From the NCBI RefSeq assembly GCF_014851865.1, contig NZ_JACVAM010000003.1, positions 248,001-312,000 on the forward strand: a stretch of 64,000 bases of DNA, in the 5' to 3' direction. This DNA is from Pseudomonas sp. PDM16. Lineage in GTDB: Bacteria > Pseudomonadota > Gammaproteobacteria > Pseudomonadales > Pseudomonadaceae. The notes beneath the pieces are model-generated. The model saw nothing but the letters and a program-made list of their open reading frames with translations, did not search any database and was not told where the DNA came from. Positions 28,807-39,385 of the stretch are shown piece after piece (positions within the stretch are counted from its first letter, which is position 1; each line of letters opens with the position of its first letter). Made by a program: the position numbers and the translations under genes.

Positions 28807-29952
28807 TCAATTTCGATTGGCGGTATTTCGAGGTTCTACAGCCTCGCTACCCAGCTGACGTACGGCGATGTAGCGCTCACTGCGACGAGTGCGATCCTGC
28901 ACCTGGCCGACCAGTTGCCCGCAGGCGGCATCGATGTCGTCGCCACGAGTAGTACGCACGGTGACGTTGAAGCCAGCCTTGTGCAGCAGATCCTGAAAGC
29001 GACGAATAGCATTGTTGCTCGGCCGTTCGTAACCGGAGTGGGGGAAGGGATTAAACGGAATCAGATTGATCTTGCAAGGGAAATCCTTGAGAAGTGCGAT
29101 CATCTGCGCAGCATGTTCCGGCTGGTCGTTGATGTCCTTGAGCAAGGTGTACTCGACGGTCAGGAAGCGCTTCTCGCCCAGACCTTCGATGTAGCGGCGA
29201 CAGGACGCCAGCAATACTTCCAGCGGGTATTTCTTGTTGAGCGGCACCAGTTGGTTGCGCAGCTCGTCGTTCGGTGCATGCAGCGACAGGGCCAGGGACA
29301 CGTCGGTGACGGTCGCCAGCTTGTCGATCATGGGCACCACGCCAGAGGTGGACAGGGTCACCTTGCGCTTGGAAATGCCGTAGCCGAGGTCATCCATCAT
29401 GATCTGCATGGCCGGTACGACATTGTCGAAATTCAGCAGGGGCTCGCCCATGCCCATCATCACCACGTTGGTGATGGCACGATCGATCTTGGCCGGTACG
29501 GTGCCGAAGGACTTATTGGCAATCCACACCTGGCCGATGATTTCCGCGGCAGTCAGGTCGCTGTTGAAGCCCTGCTTGCCGGTGGAGCAGAAACTGCAAT
29601 CCAGCGCGCAGCCCGCCTGGGATGAGACACAGAGAGTGCCCCGGCCGCCTTGCGGGATATACACGGTCTCGACGCAACTGCCGGACGCCACGCGCACCAC
29701 CCACTTGCGGGTGCCATCGCTGGAGATGTCCTGGCTGACGATCTCGGGACCGCGAATCTCGGCGCAGGCACTGAGCTTTTCGCGCAGAGCCTTGCCGAGA
29801 TTGCTCATGGCGTCGAAATCCTCGACACCAAAGTGGTGAATCCATTTCATGACCTGACCGGCACGGAAGCGCTTTTCTCCGATGCGATCGAAGAAGCTTT
29901 CCATTTCTCTCTGGGTCAGCCCCAGCAGGTTGGTCTTGGCAACATCAGTCAT
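28807..29952 (-). CDS. rlmN: Dual-specificity rRNA/tRNA adenine-C2 methyltransferase RlmN
   Basis: 381 residues. A radical-SAM cluster motif CxxxCxxC is seen in [15 protein letters not shown], with [12 protein letters not shown] and [15 protein letters not shown] as SAM-binding motifs. The C-terminal acceptor cysteine is in [13 protein letters not shown], and the other mechanistic cysteine motif is [13 protein letters not shown]. It methylates A2503 of 23S rRNA and A37 of some tRNAs. Twenty-four bp downstream of ndk in the same operon. Confidence 0.97.
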   Translation of the reverse strand: MTDVAKTNLLGLTQREMESFFDRIGEKRFRAGQVMKWIHHFGVEDFDAMSNLGKALREKLSACAEIRGPEIVSQDISSDGTRKWVVRVASGSCVETVYIPQGGRGTLCVSSQAGCALDCSFCSTGKQGFNSDLTAAEIIGQVWIANKSFGTVPAKIDRAITNVVMMGMGEPLLNFDNVVPAMQIMMDDLGYGISKRKVTLSTSGVVPMIDKLATVTDVSLALSLHAPNDELRNQLVPLNKKYPLEVLLASCRRYIEGLGEKRFLTVEYTLLKDINDQPEHAAQMIALLKDFPCKINLIPFNPFPHSGYERPSNNAIRRFQDLLHKAGFNVTVRTTRGDDIDAACGQLVGQVQDRTRRSERYIAVRQLGSEAVEPRNTANRN

Positions 29953-29976
29953 GGATTCACCCTCGCCTGTTCGCGC

Positions 29977-30408
29977 TTAGCGAATGCGAGCGCACACCTC
30001 GGTGGCGGCGAAGAAGTACGCGATTTCGCGAGCGGCGGAAGCCTCGGAGTCGGAACCGTGTACGGCGTTCTCGTCGATGGAAACGGCGAAGTCAGCACGG
30101 ATGGTGCCGGCAGCAGCTTCTTTCGGGTTGGTGGCGCCCATCAGTTCACGGTTTTTCAGAACGGCGTCTTCGCCTTCCAGAACCTGAACGATAACCGGAC
30201 CGGAAGTCATGAAGGCAACCAAATCCTTGAAGAAGCCGCGCTCGCTGTGCTCGGCGTAGAAGCCAGCGGCCTCGCGCTCGGACAGCTGAACCATCTTGGA
30301 AGCGACGACGCGCAGGCCGGCCTTCTCGAAACGGGTGGTGATTTCGCCAACGACGTTCTTGGCAACGGCGTCAGGCTTGATGATGGAGAAAGTACGTTGA
30401 ACGGCCAT
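29977..30408 (-). CDS. ndk: Nucleoside diphosphate kinase
   Basis: 143 residues from the ATG at 30408 with GGAG upstream. The N-terminus [14 protein letters not shown] and the phosphorylated histidine in [10 protein letters not shown] are diagnostic. It balances NTP pools by phosphate transfer. First gene of the long minus-strand operon, just after the isc terminator. Confidence 0.98.
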   Translation of the reverse strand: MAVQRTFSIIKPDAVAKNVVGEITTRFEKAGLRVVASKMVQLSEREAAGFYAEHSERGFFKDLVAFMTSGPVIVQVLEGEDAVLKNRELMGATNPKEAAAGTIRADFAVSIDENAVHGSDSEASAAREIAYFFAATEVCARIR

Positions 30409-30433
30409 GTGAAGCTCCAAAGAGTTAAAGCGA

Positions 30434-30466
30434 AAAATTAAACCCGCGAATTATACGCGGGTTAGG
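30434..30466 (-). terminator. isc-operon terminator that contains a TATAAT hexamer
   Basis: On the minus strand AACCCGCG-TATAAT-TCGCGGGTT forms an 8-9 bp stem followed by TAATTTTT. It lies downstream of iscX. The loop is a perfect sigma-70 -10 hexamer oriented toward ndk, about 35-40 bp upstream of the ndk start codon. The matching -35 (TACGCA at 17-18 bp) is poor, so promoter function is uncertain. Confidence 0.7.
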
Positions 30467-30503
30467 GGGAAATGCGTAGGGCCGCGCCCTGAAGCGGTGC
30501 GGC

Positions 30504-30704
30504 TCAGTCGAGCTCTTCAATCCAGGCCGCCTGAATGGCCTCCAGCACCTTCTCACCGCCACGCTGCGGATCGTCGGCGAAATCCGGCAGGGCCACCACC
30601 CAATTGTGCAGGTCGACGAAATTGACGTAGCGCGGATCAATATCCGGCTTGCTGTCGGCCAGTTCGATGGCGATATCCAGTACGTCAGCCCATTTCAGAC
30701 TCAT
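30504..30704 (-). CDS. iscX: IscX, Fe-S assembly adaptor
   Basis: 66 residues, acidic (MSLKWADVLDIAIELADSKP; DPRYVNFVDLHNWV). The size and the conserved DIAIEL and FVDLHNWV patterns identify IscX (YfhJ), which binds IscS and modulates cysteine desulfurase activity. Last gene of the isc operon, 14 bp after fdx. Confidence 0.96.
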   Translation of the reverse strand: MSLKWADVLDIAIELADSKPDIDPRYVNFVDLHNWVVALPDFADDPQRGGEKVLEAIQAAWIEELD

Positions 30705-30718
30705 GACAGCTCCTTGAA

Positions 30719-31060
30719 TCAGTGCGGCGCTTCAGCAGCATGGTTGAGCGAGTACTTCGGAATCTCGACGGTCAGGTCTTCAGTCCCGACGATCGCCTGA
30801 CAGGCCAGGCGCGACTGCGGCTCCAAGCCCCAGGCCCGGTCGAGGAAGTCTTCCTCCAGCTCATCAGCCTCCTCCAGCGAATCGAAACCCTCGCGAACAA
30901 TGCAATGGCAGGTGGTGCAGGCGCAGACACCGCCACAGGCGCTTTCCATCTCGATGTGGTGTTCATGGGCCAGATCGAGAATGGAGGTGCCGGGCTCGGC
31001 TTCTACGACCATGCCATCAGGGCAGAACTTCTCGTGCGGCAGAAAAATGACCTGTGGCAT
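30719..31060 (-). CDS. fdx: Isc-type [2Fe-2S] ferredoxin
   Basis: 113 residues. The cluster ligands are in ACGGVCACTTCHC plus a fourth cysteine in SRLACQAIVG. It supplies electrons for Fe-S assembly. Its ATG overlaps the hscA stop by one base. Confidence 0.97.
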   Translation of the reverse strand: MPQVIFLPHEKFCPDGMVVEAEPGTSILDLAHEHHIEMESACGGVCACTTCHCIVREGFDSLEEADELEEDFLDRAWGLEPQSRLACQAIVGTEDLTVEIPKYSLNHAAEAPH

Positions 31061-32928
31061 CAGTTATCCTCGATTTCATTCAGATTGCGCCCCGCCAGAG
31101 CGGCTTTCACCGTCGAATCCATCCGGCGCGCGGCAAAGGCATCGGTAATCTGCGACAGGCGCTTGATCTGCCGCTCGAGAACCGCCACATCGGCAGTCGA
31201 CAGCAGCTCACGCAACTCATCCATGCTCGCCAGGATGACCATTCGCTCTTCTTCGTTAAGCAGACGCTCGCCATCGACATCCAGTGCCGACTGCACAGCC
31301 TCAAGCAGACGCTCGGCATCAACCTGTTGCTCGCGCAAGGCGCGCGCATCCTTGTCGCCACCGGCATTGTGGAAGGAGTCCTGTAGCATGCGAGCGATCT
31401 CGCCATCGGTCAGACCGTAGGACGGCTTGACCTGAATACTCGCCTCGACACCCGAACCCAGCTCACGCGCGGCGACACTGAGCAGGCCGTCAGCGTCGAC
31501 CTGAAAGGTCACGCGGATCTTCGCCGCCCCGGCAACCATCGGCGGAATGCCACGCAGCTCGAAGCGCGCCAGGGAGCGGCAGTCCTTGACCAGCTCGCGC
31601 TCGCCCTGCAGCACTTGAATAGCCATAGCCGTCTGACCATCCTTGTAGGTGGTGAAATCCTGAGCCCGCGCCACCGGGATAGTGGTGTTGCGCGGAATGA
31701 CTTTCTCCATCAGGCCGCCCATGGTCTCTAGTCCCAGGGACAGCGGAATCACGTCGAGCAGCAACAGCTCCTCGCCATTGCCACGCTGGTTGCCGGCCAG
31801 AGTATCGGCCTGGATCGCGGCACCGATGGCCACCACCTGATCCGGATCGATATCGGTCAGCGGCGCGCGACCGAACAACTCGCCCACTGCCTCGCGCACG
31901 CGCGGCACACGGGTCGAGCCACCGACCATGACCACCGCCTCGACTTCCTCGATCTCGATGCCAGCATCGCGCACGGCGCGGCGACAGGCCTTGAGGCTTC
32001 GGGCAACCATCGGCTCGATCAGCGCCTGGAACTGCACCCGACTCAGCTCGCCGGACCAGTCATCGTGAACCACTGACACACTATCAGTATCGGTCAGTGC
32101 TTCCTTAGCCGCGCAGGCCGCCTGCAGCAGACGGCGCTGGGTAGCTGGATCGAGATCATGGGACAGATCCGCTTGTTCGATGATCCAGCCGGCGATGGCA
32201 TGATCGAAGTCATCACCACCCAAAGCGCTGTCGCCACCAGTGGCCAGCACCTCGAACACGCCACGAGTCAGGCGCAGTACGGAAATATCGAAGGTACCGC
32301 CACCCAGGTCATAGATGGCCACGACACCTTCGGTACCTTTGTCCAGGCCGTAGGCTACGGCGGCGGCGGTCGGCTCATTGAGCAGGCGCAACACGCTGAG
32401 ATTGGCCAGGCGCGCCGCATCCTTGGTGGCCTGGCGCTGGGCATCGTCGAAATAGGCCGGCACCGTGATTACCGCACCGACCAGCTCACCACCTAGCGCC
32501 GCCTCTGCACGCTCGCGCAGGGCACGGAGAATCTCCGCCGACACTTCCACCGGGCTCTTAGCACCCTGCACCGTCTCGATGAACGGCATGTGCGACTCGC
32601 CCTCGGCGAAACGATAGGGGAGCTGATCACCAAGCTGCTTGATGTCCGCAACGCCCCGCCCCATCAGGCGCTTGACCGACAAAACGGTATTCAGCGGATC
32701 CAAGGCAGCGGCAGCCTTAGCGGCAACCCCCACCTCGACGCGATCGCCGTGATAACGCACCGCGGACGGCAGGATCACCCGTCCCTCGGCATCGGCCAGC
32801 GGCTCGGACAAGCCGCTGCGCACGGCAGCGACCAGCGAATTGGTAGTACCCAGGTCGATACCCACCGCCAGGCGGCGCTGGTGGGGTTGCGGGCTCTGCC
32901 CGGGCTCGGCGATCTGCAGTAGGGCCAT
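31060..32928 (-). CDS. hscA: Fe-S chaperone HscA (Hsp70 family)
   Basis: 622 residues. ATPase domain motifs: [66 protein letters not shown]. The substrate-binding domain follows with QPHQ-rich N-terminal tail and [21 protein letters not shown]. HscA with HscB promotes cluster transfer from IscU, recognising its LPPVK motif, which is present in the IscU of this operon. Confidence 0.97.
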   Translation of the reverse strand: MALLQIAEPGQSPQPHQRRLAVGIDLGTTNSLVAAVRSGLSEPLADAEGRVILPSAVRYHGDRVEVGVAAKAAAALDPLNTVLSVKRLMGRGVADIKQLGDQLPYRFAEGESHMPFIETVQGAKSPVEVSAEILRALRERAEAALGGELVGAVITVPAYFDDAQRQATKDAARLANLSVLRLLNEPTAAAVAYGLDKGTEGVVAIYDLGGGTFDISVLRLTRGVFEVLATGGDSALGGDDFDHAIAGWIIEQADLSHDLDPATQRRLLQAACAAKEALTDTDSVSVVHDDWSGELSRVQFQALIEPMVARSLKACRRAVRDAGIEIEEVEAVVMVGGSTRVPRVREAVGELFGRAPLTDIDPDQVVAIGAAIQADTLAGNQRGNGEELLLLDVIPLSLGLETMGGLMEKVIPRNTTIPVARAQDFTTYKDGQTAMAIQVLQGERELVKDCRSLARFELRGIPPMVAGAAKIRVTFQVDADGLLSVAARELGSGVEASIQVKPSYGLTDGEIARMLQDSFHNAGGDKDARALREQQVDAERLLEAVQSALDVDGERLLNEEERMVILASMDELRELLSTADVAVLERQIKRLSQITDAFAARRMDSTVKAALAGRNLNEIEDN

Positions 32929-32969
32929 GGTGCTCTAGGTATCAGGCGCGCAGCGCGGGCTGCGCCGGG

Positions 32970-33491
32970 TTAGTCGTCGAGGCGCTCTTCCAGATCGCGC
33001 ACTTCGTGGGCCAGCTTGTCGAGGAACTGCATGCGACGGACCAGGCGCTCGGCCTCTTCGCGTCTTGCAGCATCGCTCCAGCAGGCAGAAAAACCTTGAT
33101 CCAGCTCATCCTGAGCCGTTTTCAGACGCTTCTTGAAGACCGCTACGCCAGCCAGATCAGCACTGTCCTGCAGATCTTCCAGCTCTTCGCGCCAGCGCAT
33201 CTGCTGGAGCAGGAATTCGGGATCCTGCACCGTCACTTCCAGCGGCAACTCGCGACCGCCCAGCGCCAGCAGGTAGAGCGCACGTCGCGGCGCGCTCTTT
33301 AGGGTCTGGTAAGCCTCGTTGAGACGTGCCGACTGCTCCAGCGCCAGGCGCTGCTCGCGCTCGCCAGAATCGGCAAAGCGATCCGGATGTACAGCCTTGG
33401 CCAGCTCGCGGTAGCGCGCAGACAGCTGCGCCTGATCCACGCGAAAATCAGGCTGCAGGGCGAACAGGGCAAAATGACAGGGACTACCCAC
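32970..33491 (-). CDS. hscB: Fe-S co-chaperone HscB
   Basis: 173 residues from a GTG start at 33491, chosen because GAGG lies 7 bp upstream and the resulting length is that of known Pseudomonas HscB; the frame itself opens 13 codons earlier inside iscA. It has a J-domain with the HPD triad ([15 protein letters not shown]) and the C-terminal three-helix IscU-binding domain ([21 protein letters not shown]). Eight bp after iscA. Confidence 0.95.
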   Translation of the reverse strand: MGSPCHFALFALQPDFRVDQAQLSARYRELAKAVHPDRFADSGEREQRLALEQSARLNEAYQTLKSAPRRALYLLALGGRELPLEVTVQDPEFLLQQMRWREELEDLQDSADLAGVAVFKKRLKTAQDELDQGFSACWSDAARREEAERLVRRMQFLDKLAHEVRDLEERLDD

Positions 33492-33499
33492 AACCAGCC

Positions 33500-33823
33500 T
33501 CAGACGTTGAAGCTCTCGCCGCAGCCGCATTCGCCACGTACGTTGGGGTTGTTGAACTTGAAGCCTTCGTTGAGGCCTTCGCGGACGAAGTCCAGCTCGG
33601 TGCCGTCGATATAGGCCAGGCTCTTCGGATCGATGATCACTTTCACACCGAAGCTTTCGAACACCTGATCTTCGGCAGCGACTTCATCGACGAACTCCAG
33701 CACATAGGCCAGGCCCGAGCAGCCGGTGGTGCGCACGCCCAGGCGAATGCCCTCGCCCTTGCCGCGCCCGTCGATGGAGCGTTGCACGTGGCGAGCGGCG
33801 GATTCAGTCATGGTGATGGCCAT
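33500..33823 (-). CDS. iscA: Fe-S carrier IscA
   Basis: 107 residues. Three conserved cysteines: one in [14 protein letters not shown] and two in the GECGCGESF terminus. A-type carriers receive clusters from IscU and deliver them to apo-targets. Confidence 0.97.
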   Translation of the reverse strand: MAITMTESAARHVQRSIDGRGKGEGIRLGVRTTGCSGLAYVLEFVDEVAAEDQVFESFGVKVIIDPKSLAYIDGTELDFVREGLNEGFKFNNPNVRGECGCGESFNV

Positions 33824-33839
33824 AGCGACTCCTCAGGGA

Positions 33840-34226
33840 TCAGAGCAGACCTTTCTTCTGCTTGTAGTCGTGCACGGCAGCCTTGATGGCGTCTTCGGCG
33901 AGCACGGAGCAGTGAATCTTCACCGGCGGCAGGGCTAGTTCTTCGGCCAGCTGGGTGTTCTTGATCGACTCGGCCTCGTCCAGGGTCTTGCCCTTCATCC
34001 ACTCGGTAGCGAGGGAGCTGGAGGCGATGGCCGAACCGCAGCCGTAGGTCTTGAACTTGGCGTCCTCGATCACGCCCTGCTCGTTGACCTTGATCTGCAG
34101 ACGCATCACGTCGCCGCACGCTGGAGCGCCGACCATGCCGGTACCGACATTCGGATCCTCGGCGTCCATCTTGCCGACGTTGCGCGGGTTTTCGTAATGG
34201 TCAATGACCTTTTCACTGTATGCCAT
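33840..34226 (-). CDS. iscU: Fe-S scaffold IscU
   Basis: 128 residues. Ligand cysteines are in GAPACGDVM, TYGCGSAIASSS and KIHCSVLAEDAI; the HscA recognition site LPPVK precedes the last of them. It holds the nascent cluster. Confidence 0.98.
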   Translation of the reverse strand: MAYSEKVIDHYENPRNVGKMDAEDPNVGTGMVGAPACGDVMRLQIKVNEQGVIEDAKFKTYGCGSAIASSSLATEWMKGKTLDEAESIKNTQLAEELALPPVKIHCSVLAEDAIKAAVHDYKQKKGLL

Positions 34227-34274
34227 GTTGCAAATCCTCTCTCATCAGGTGCCGCTCTACAGGCGACTCGAAAA

Positions 34275-35489
34275 TCAATGTGCCTGCCATTCGACCTTGG
34301 AGATGTCGACACCTTCTTTGAACATGTCCCACAGCGGTGAAAGATCACGCAGCTTGTTCACCGCATCGGCCACCTTGCTGGCCGCGTAATCGACTTCTTC
34401 CTCGGTGGTGAAGCGACCGAAGGTGAAGCGGATCGAACTGTGCGCCAACTCGTCGTTGCGCCCCAGAGCACGCAGCACGTAGGAAGGCTCCAGCGAGGCC
34501 GAGGTACAGGCGGAACCGGAGGAGACCGCCAGGTCCTTGAGCGCCATGATCAGCGACTCGCCTTCGACGTAGTTGAAGCTGAGGTTCAGGTTGTGCGGCA
34601 CGCGCTGGGTCAGGCTGCCGTTGACATACAGCTCTTCCATGCCTTCGAGCTGTTTGTAGAAGCGATCACGCAGCGCCAGCACGCGCTGGTTTTCCTGCGC
34701 CATCTCTTCCTTGGCGATACGGAAGGCCTCACCCATGCCGACGCACTGGTGCGTGGCCAGGGTGCCGGAGCGCATGCCACGCTCGTGGCCGCCACCGTGG
34801 GTCTGGGCCTCCAGGCGCACGCGCGGCTTGCGGCGCACGTACAGCGCGCCGACGCCTTTCGGGCCATAAGTCTTGTGAGCGGAGAAGGACATCAGGTCGA
34901 CCTTCAGCTTCTCCAGGTCGATTTCCACCTTGCCGGTGGACTGCGCTGCATCGACATGGAACAGCACGCCGCGGGAGCGAGTCAGCTCGCCGATGGCAGC
35001 GATGTCGTTGACGGTACCGATCTCGTTGTTGACGTGCATGATCGACACCAGAATGGTGTCCTCGCGCAGCGCCGCCTCGATCATGGCCGGCGTTACCAGG
35101 CCATCTTCGCCCGGCTCGATGTAGGTCACTTCGAAGCCTTCGCGCTCAAGCTGGCGCGCCGTATCCAGCACCGCCTTGTGCTCGATCTTCGAGGTGATAA
35201 TGTGCTTGCCCTTGGTGCTGTAGAAGTGCGCGACACCCTTGATGGCCAGGTTGTCGGACTCAGTGGCACCGGAGGTCCAGACGATTTCGCGCGGATCGGC
35301 ATTGACCAGCTCGGCCACCTGGCGACGAGCGTTCTCAACCGCCTCTTCGGCCTTCCAGCCAAAGACGTGGGAGCGCGACGCCGGATTGCCAAAGTTGCCA
35401 TCCACCAGCAGGCACTCGCTCATCTTCTGCGCCACGCGCGGATCGACCGGAGTGGTGGCGGAGTAATCGAGGTAAATCGGCAATCTCAT
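34275..35489 (-). CDS. iscS: Cysteine desulfurase IscS
   Basis: 404 residues. PLP lysine in [12 protein letters not shown], catalytic cysteine in [14 protein letters not shown], start [16 protein letters not shown]. It supplies sulfur to IscU and to tRNA thiolation. The ATG is preceded by AGGAGATACCTG on the minus strand. Confidence 0.98.
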   Translation of the reverse strand: MRLPIYLDYSATTPVDPRVAQKMSECLLVDGNFGNPASRSHVFGWKAEEAVENARRQVAELVNADPREIVWTSGATESDNLAIKGVAHFYSTKGKHIITSKIEHKAVLDTARQLEREGFEVTYIEPGEDGLVTPAMIEAALREDTILVSIMHVNNEIGTVNDIAAIGELTRSRGVLFHVDAAQSTGKVEIDLEKLKVDLMSFSAHKTYGPKGVGALYVRRKPRVRLEAQTHGGGHERGMRSGTLATHQCVGMGEAFRIAKEEMAQENQRVLALRDRFYKQLEGMEELYVNGSLTQRVPHNLNLSFNYVEGESLIMALKDLAVSSGSACTSASLEPSYVLRALGRNDELAHSSIRFTFGRFTTEEEVDYAASKVADAVNKLRDLSPLWDMFKEGVDISKVEWQAH

Positions 35490-35521
35490 CAGGTATCTCC
35501 TATATCAGGCAGGCGCCCTGC

Positions 35522-36010
35522 TCACTCAATGGCGGACGCTTCGATCTTGTCCAGCTGCGGCGTCCTGCCGTTGCGGCGCTGATCCTGGCGCTGCGCGACT
35601 TCCTGCACTTCGCGCCGAGTCACCAGATCAGCCAAGCTGATGCCGCTGAGGAATTCATGAATCTGCTGACTGAGGTCGCACCACAGATGATGGGTCAGAC
35701 AGGTGTCACCGGAATGGCAATCGCCCATCCCTTGGCAACGTGTGGCGTCGACCGATTCGTTCACCGCATCGATCACCTGGGCGACCTGGATCACGCGCAT
35801 ATCACGCGACAACTGATAACCGCCACCCGGGCCACGCACGCTACTCACCAAGTTGCCACGGCGCAACTTGGCGAACAGCTGTTCCAGATAAGACAGGGAG
35901 ATACCCTGACGCTCAGAGATATCCGCCAGTGACACGGGCCCGCTCTGGGCATGCAACGCCAGATCAAGCATGGCTGTGACGGCATAGCGGCCTTTGGTGG
36001 TCAGACGCAT
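35522..36010 (-). CDS. iscR: Fe-S sensing transcriptional regulator IscR
   Basis: 162 residues, Rrf2 family. The N-terminal winged helix is [20 protein letters not shown]. The [2Fe-2S] ligands are three cysteines in the [13 protein letters not shown] stretch plus a nearby His. Holo-IscR represses the isc operon. The C-terminal tail after residue 130 ([19 protein letters not shown]) looks disordered. First gene of iscRSUA-hscBA-fdx-iscX. Confidence 0.97.
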   Translation of the reverse strand: MRLTTKGRYAVTAMLDLALHAQSGPVSLADISERQGISLSYLEQLFAKLRRGNLVSSVRGPGGGYQLSRDMRVIQVAQVIDAVNESVDATRCQGMGDCHSGDTCLTHHLWCDLSQQIHEFLSGISLADLVTRREVQEVAQRQDQRRNGRTPQLDKIEASAIE

Positions 36011-36044
36011 GGTTTTCGCACCACGGATTAACTGAGTTGCCGCA

Positions 36045-36103
36045 AGTATCCTCTTTTCCTACTATTTAGGTCAACTATAAGACCGATTAAAATAGTCAGG
36101 TAT
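36045..36103 (-). promoter_or_regulatory. isc promoter with two tandem IscR type-1-like sites
   Basis: On the minus strand, site A (36077-36103) contains ATACCTGACTATTTTAATCG and site B (36055-36078) contains ATAGTTGACCTAAATAGTAG. Both follow the type-1 pattern ATA..TGACT(A/T)4..AGT. A -35 TTGACC (36069-36074) lies inside site B, with a -10 GATACT (36045-36050) at 18 bp. IscR bound here would block RNA polymerase. Confidence 0.75.
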
Positions 36104-36144
36104 AGAGGCTCTGCGGGGCGCGAATGATAGCAGACTACGCGTCG

Positions 36145-36924
36145 TCAGGCAGCAGGCTTGTCGCCCTGCTCCTTGCAGACATCGGCAAAGTCCTCATCAC
36201 GCAGCGTCGGTAGGTCTTTGGCGCAGTAATCGCTCCCCAACTCCTTGAGCGCAGAGCACATACCCTCCAGCCGCCCATCCACCGCATGCAAATGATCGAG
36301 TAGCTGGCCAATGGCGCGCGCCACCGGATCAGGCATGTCCTGACCGACACCGTAGGCATCGAAACCGAGCTTCTCCGCAATAGCCTGACGCTTGGCTTCC
36401 TGCTCGTCATCGTTCTTGACAATGATCCGCCCCGGAATGCCGACCACAGTCGCGCCTGCTGGCACCGCCTTGGTGACCACGGCATTGGAGCCAACCTTGG
36501 CACCAGCGCCGACCGTGAACGGCCCGAGCACTTTGGCGCCCGCACCAACCACCACACCATCCTCCAGCGTCGGGTGGCGCTTGCCCTTGTTCCAACTGGT
36601 CCCCCCTAGGGTTACGCCTTGGTAGAGCGTGACATCGCTGCCAATCTCGGCGGTCTCGCCGATAACGATACCCATGCCATGATCAATGAAGAAACGACGC
36701 CCGATCTTTGCCCCAGGATGAATTTCTATACCCGTCATCCAGCGCCCGAAATTGGAAACAACCCGCGCCAGCCACTTCCAACCATTCGCCCACAAGGCAT
36801 GGGCAATGCGGTGCAACCACACAGCATGCAAACCCGGGTAGCAGGTCACCACTTCAAAGGCGTTGCGCGCCGCTGGATCGCGATGGAAAACGCTCTGGAT
36901 ATCTTCGCGCACACGCTCAAACAT
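36145..36924 (-). CDS. cysE: Serine O-acetyltransferase
   Basis: 259 residues from the ATG at 36924. The N-terminal helical domain ([21 protein letters not shown]) is followed by left-handed beta-helix hexapeptide repeats ([49 protein letters not shown]). It forms O-acetylserine for cysteine synthesis. The start overlaps the trmJ stop by 8 bp, so the two are coupled. Placement just before the isc operon links cysteine supply to IscS use. Confidence 0.97.
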   Translation of the reverse strand: MFERVREDIQSVFHRDPAARNAFEVVTCYPGLHAVWLHRIAHALWANGWKWLARVVSNFGRWMTGIEIHPGAKIGRRFFIDHGMGIVIGETAEIGSDVTLYQGVTLGGTSWNKGKRHPTLEDGVVVGAGAKVLGPFTVGAGAKVGSNAVVTKAVPAGATVVGIPGRIIVKNDDEQEAKRQAIAEKLGFDAYGVGQDMPDPVARAIGQLLDHLHAVDGRLEGMCSALKELGSDYCAKDLPTLRDEDFADVCKEQGDKPAA

Positions 36925-37696
36925 CGTCTTTTCTCCGCTTGTGAGACTCTCCGCGCACCGCCTTCTGGGTTTCGGTGAGGACGCCACGCAGGATATTCAT
37001 TTCCAGCTTACTGATGCCCGAACGGCCATACAGGCGACGAAGACGAGACATCAGGTGACGCGGACTGGCCGGATCAAGGAAGCCGATCTCCACCAGCACA
37101 CCCTCCAGGTGGCCGTAGAACAGCTCCAGCTCGTCCGTGGTCACCGGCTGGGTATTGAGCATCGCCGTGGTTTCCAGCTTGCTCATCTTCGTCGGCTGCC
37201 CTTCGGCCGCCAACCAGGCCATGCGCACTTCGTAAGCCAACACCTGCACGGCAGCCGCCAGGTTCAGCGAACTGAACTCAGGATTGGATGGAATATGCAC
37301 ATGGAACTGACAGCGCTGCAGTTCGTCATTAGTCAGACCGGCATACTCGCGACCGAACACCAGCGCCACCTCACCGCCCAGCTCAACCTGCTGCAGAGCA
37401 GTAGTCGCACACTCTCGGGGATCAAGCAGCGGCCAAGGAATGCGCCGATCACGTGCGCTAGTGCCAAGCGCCACATTGCAGCCTACCAACGCCTCCTCAA
37501 GCGTCCCGACCACTATGGCGCCGTCAAGAATATCGGTAGCACCGGAGGCTCGCGCCACAGCCTCGCTACTGGGAAAGTCTTCTGGGTCGACCAGCACCAG
37601 ACGCGACAGGCCCATGTTCTTCATGGCCCTTGCGGCGCCACCGATATTGCCAGGATGACTGGTATTGACCAGGACCACGCGAATGTTCTGCAGCAA
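36917..37696 (-). CDS. trmJ: tRNA (Cm32/Um32) methyltransferase TrmJ
   Basis: 259 residues. Start chosen as the TTG at 37696: GGAG lies 7 bp upstream, and the N-terminus [20 protein letters not shown] then matches the family; an upstream TTG adds 5 residues without a ribosome site. It is a SPOUT methyltransferase, with [14 protein letters not shown] and the knotted SAM site motifs [17 protein letters not shown] and [16 protein letters not shown]. It 2'-O-methylates position 32 of tRNAs. Confidence 0.95.
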   Translation of the reverse strand: MLQNIRVVLVNTSHPGNIGGAARAMKNMGLSRLVLVDPEDFPSSEAVARASGATDILDGAIVVGTLEEALVGCNVALGTSARDRRIPWPLLDPRECATTALQQVELGGEVALVFGREYAGLTNDELQRCQFHVHIPSNPEFSSLNLAAAVQVLAYEVRMAWLAAEGQPTKMSKLETTAMLNTQPVTTDELELFYGHLEGVLVEIGFLDPASPRHLMSRLRRLYGRSGISKLEMNILRGVLTETQKAVRGESHKRRKDDV

Positions 37697-37844
37697 TGCC
37701 GACTCCGCCAAGGACGCGAAAGGGTCATGAATGTTACAGAAGGCCCCAGCCTAACGCCATGCACAGCGACGAGCCGGCTGCATAGAAAAAGCTAGTCTGC
37801 TAGAATGTTCGGCTTTCTTCTTTAACGACCCAGGTGAACCTTCC

Positions 37845-38660
37845 ATGCAGCCCATGCTGAATATCGCGCTGCGCGCTGCGCGCAGTGCCGGCGAACTGAT
37901 CATCCGCTCCGTCGAACGCCTGGACGTCATCTCGGTCAACGAGAAGGATGCCAACGACTACGTCAGCGAAGTCGATCGTGCCGCCGAGCAGACCATCATT
38001 CAGGCACTGCAGAAGGCCTACCCGAACCACGGCTTCCTTGGTGAAGAAAGCGGCAGCATCGTCGGCACCGGCGAAGGTACCGACTACCAATGGATCATCG
38101 ATCCGCTGGATGGCACCACCAACTTCCTGCGCGGCGTCCCTCACTTCGCAGTAAGCATCGCCTGCAAATATCGCGGCCGCCTGGAGCATGCCGTTGTGCT
38201 GGATCCAGTTCGCCAGGAAGAGTTCACCGCCAGCCGCGGCCGTGGTGCAGCCGTCAATGGCCGCCGCATTCGCGTCAGCAACCGCAAGAGCCTGGACGGT
38301 GCACTGCTGGGCACCGGCTTCCCGTTCCGTAACGAGCAAATCGACAATCTGGACAACTATCTGGGCATGTTCCGCAGCCTGGTTGGCCAGACCGCCGGCA
38401 TCCGCCGCGCTGGCGCAGCCAGCCTGGACCTGGCCTACGTCGCTTCCGGTCGCTACGACGCATTCTGGGAATTTGGCCTATCTGAATGGGACATGGCTGC
38501 CGGCGCCCTGCTGATCCAGGAAGCGGGCGGACTGATCAGTGACTTCAACGGCGGTCACGAATTCCTTGAGAAGGGCCAAGTCGTGGCCGGCAACACCAAG
38601 TGCTTCAAGGCCGTGCTGACTGCCATCCAGCCGCACCTTGCCCCATCGATGAAACGCTGA
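37845..38660 (+). CDS. suhB: Inositol-1-monophosphatase family protein SuhB
   Basis: 271 residues. Metal-binding motifs: GEESG, WIIDPLDGTTNFLRG and SEWDMAAGALLIQEAGG. Besides phosphatase activity, SuhB is known as an rRNA antitermination partner of NusA and, in Pseudomonas, as a regulator of virulence. It is divergent from trmJ with a 148-bp gap. Confidence 0.97.
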   Translation: MQPMLNIALRAARSAGELIIRSVERLDVISVNEKDANDYVSEVDRAAEQTIIQALQKAYPNHGFLGEESGSIVGTGEGTDYQWIIDPLDGTTNFLRGVPHFAVSIACKYRGRLEHAVVLDPVRQEEFTASRGRGAAVNGRRIRVSNRKSLDGALLGTGFPFRNEQIDNLDNYLGMFRSLVGQTAGIRRAGAASLDLAYVASGRYDAFWEFGLSEWDMAAGALLIQEAGGLISDFNGGHEFLEKGQVVAGNTKCFKAVLTAIQPHLAPSMKR

Positions 38661-38668
38661 TTCCTGCC

Positions 38669-38704
38669 AATAAAAAAGCCGCCCCAGGGCGGCTTTTTTA
38701 TTTC
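38669..38704. terminator. Bidirectional terminator after suhB
   Basis: AAAAAAGCCGCC-CCA-GGGCGGCTTTTTT: strong stem with A6 and T6 on its two sides, between suhB and the convergent glycine-zipper gene. Confidence 0.92.
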
Positions 38705-38712
38705 ATCTAGCC

Positions 38713-39261
38713 CTACTGAGCAGTCTGGGCCTGCTGCACCAACACCAGCTGCCCCTGCTTATTGACCGGGATCTGGCTGCCTGGATCACGATCCATACGC
38801 ACCTGGCCAATCTTGCCGTCAAGCTGATATTTCACGTCATAACCAACCAGTTTCTCGCTGGTATCCGTCACCGTGCTGCAGCGGGTTTCGGTAGTGGTAT
38901 AGGTATCACGCGACTGCATGCCCTCCTGCACCTTATTGCCCGCATAGCCACCGCCGACAGCACCAGCAACAGTGGCGATCTTCTTGCCATTACCGCCGCC
39001 CACCTGGTTGCCCAGCAGGCCACCAACCACCGCACCAATCGCAGTCCCTGCAATCTGATGCTGATCCTTCACCGGACGCTGCCGAGTCACTGCCACGTCC
39101 TTGCATACCTCACGGGGAGTCTTGATGGTTTCATTTACCGGCTGCACTGCCAGCACCTCGGCGTACTGGGGGCCGCCCACCAGGCTATAGGTAGCCACCG
39201 CGCCACCGGCAGTGACACCCACCGCACCCAGCACCGCACCTACGATCATCGACTTGTTCAT
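38713..39261 (-). CDS. Glycine-zipper 2TM-domain envelope protein
   Basis: 182 residues from the ATG at 39261, preceded by GGAGG. A hydrophobic N-terminal segment (MIVGAVLGAVGVTAGGAVATYSL) acts as anchor or uncleaved signal. The central glycine zipper (AGTAIGAVVGGLLGNQVGGGNGKKIATVAGAVGGGYAGNK, about residues 75-113) is typical of the Rickettsia 17-kDa/YcfJ-type surface antigens. A DxKYQLDGKIGQVRMDRDPG beta module ends the protein. A role in envelope integrity is inferred from the family only. Confidence 0.88.
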   Translation of the reverse strand: MNKSMIVGAVLGAVGVTAGGAVATYSLVGGPQYAEVLAVQPVNETIKTPREVCKDVAVTRQRPVKDQHQIAGTAIGAVVGGLLGNQVGGGNGKKIATVAGAVGGGYAGNKVQEGMQSRDTYTTTETRCSTVTDTSEKLVGYDVKYQLDGKIGQVRMDRDPGSQIPVNKQGQLVLVQQAQTAQ

Positions 39262-39385
39262 GGGGTCCTCCACACACTTCGGTTGCCAGGCGTTCTCGCC
39301 CTACTCCCTGCCTTGGATCGAAGCGAGATGAACGAGTTCCCGCTCCGCCTGCGATCTGCCGAGGACTGCGATGAAGCGCACACCC

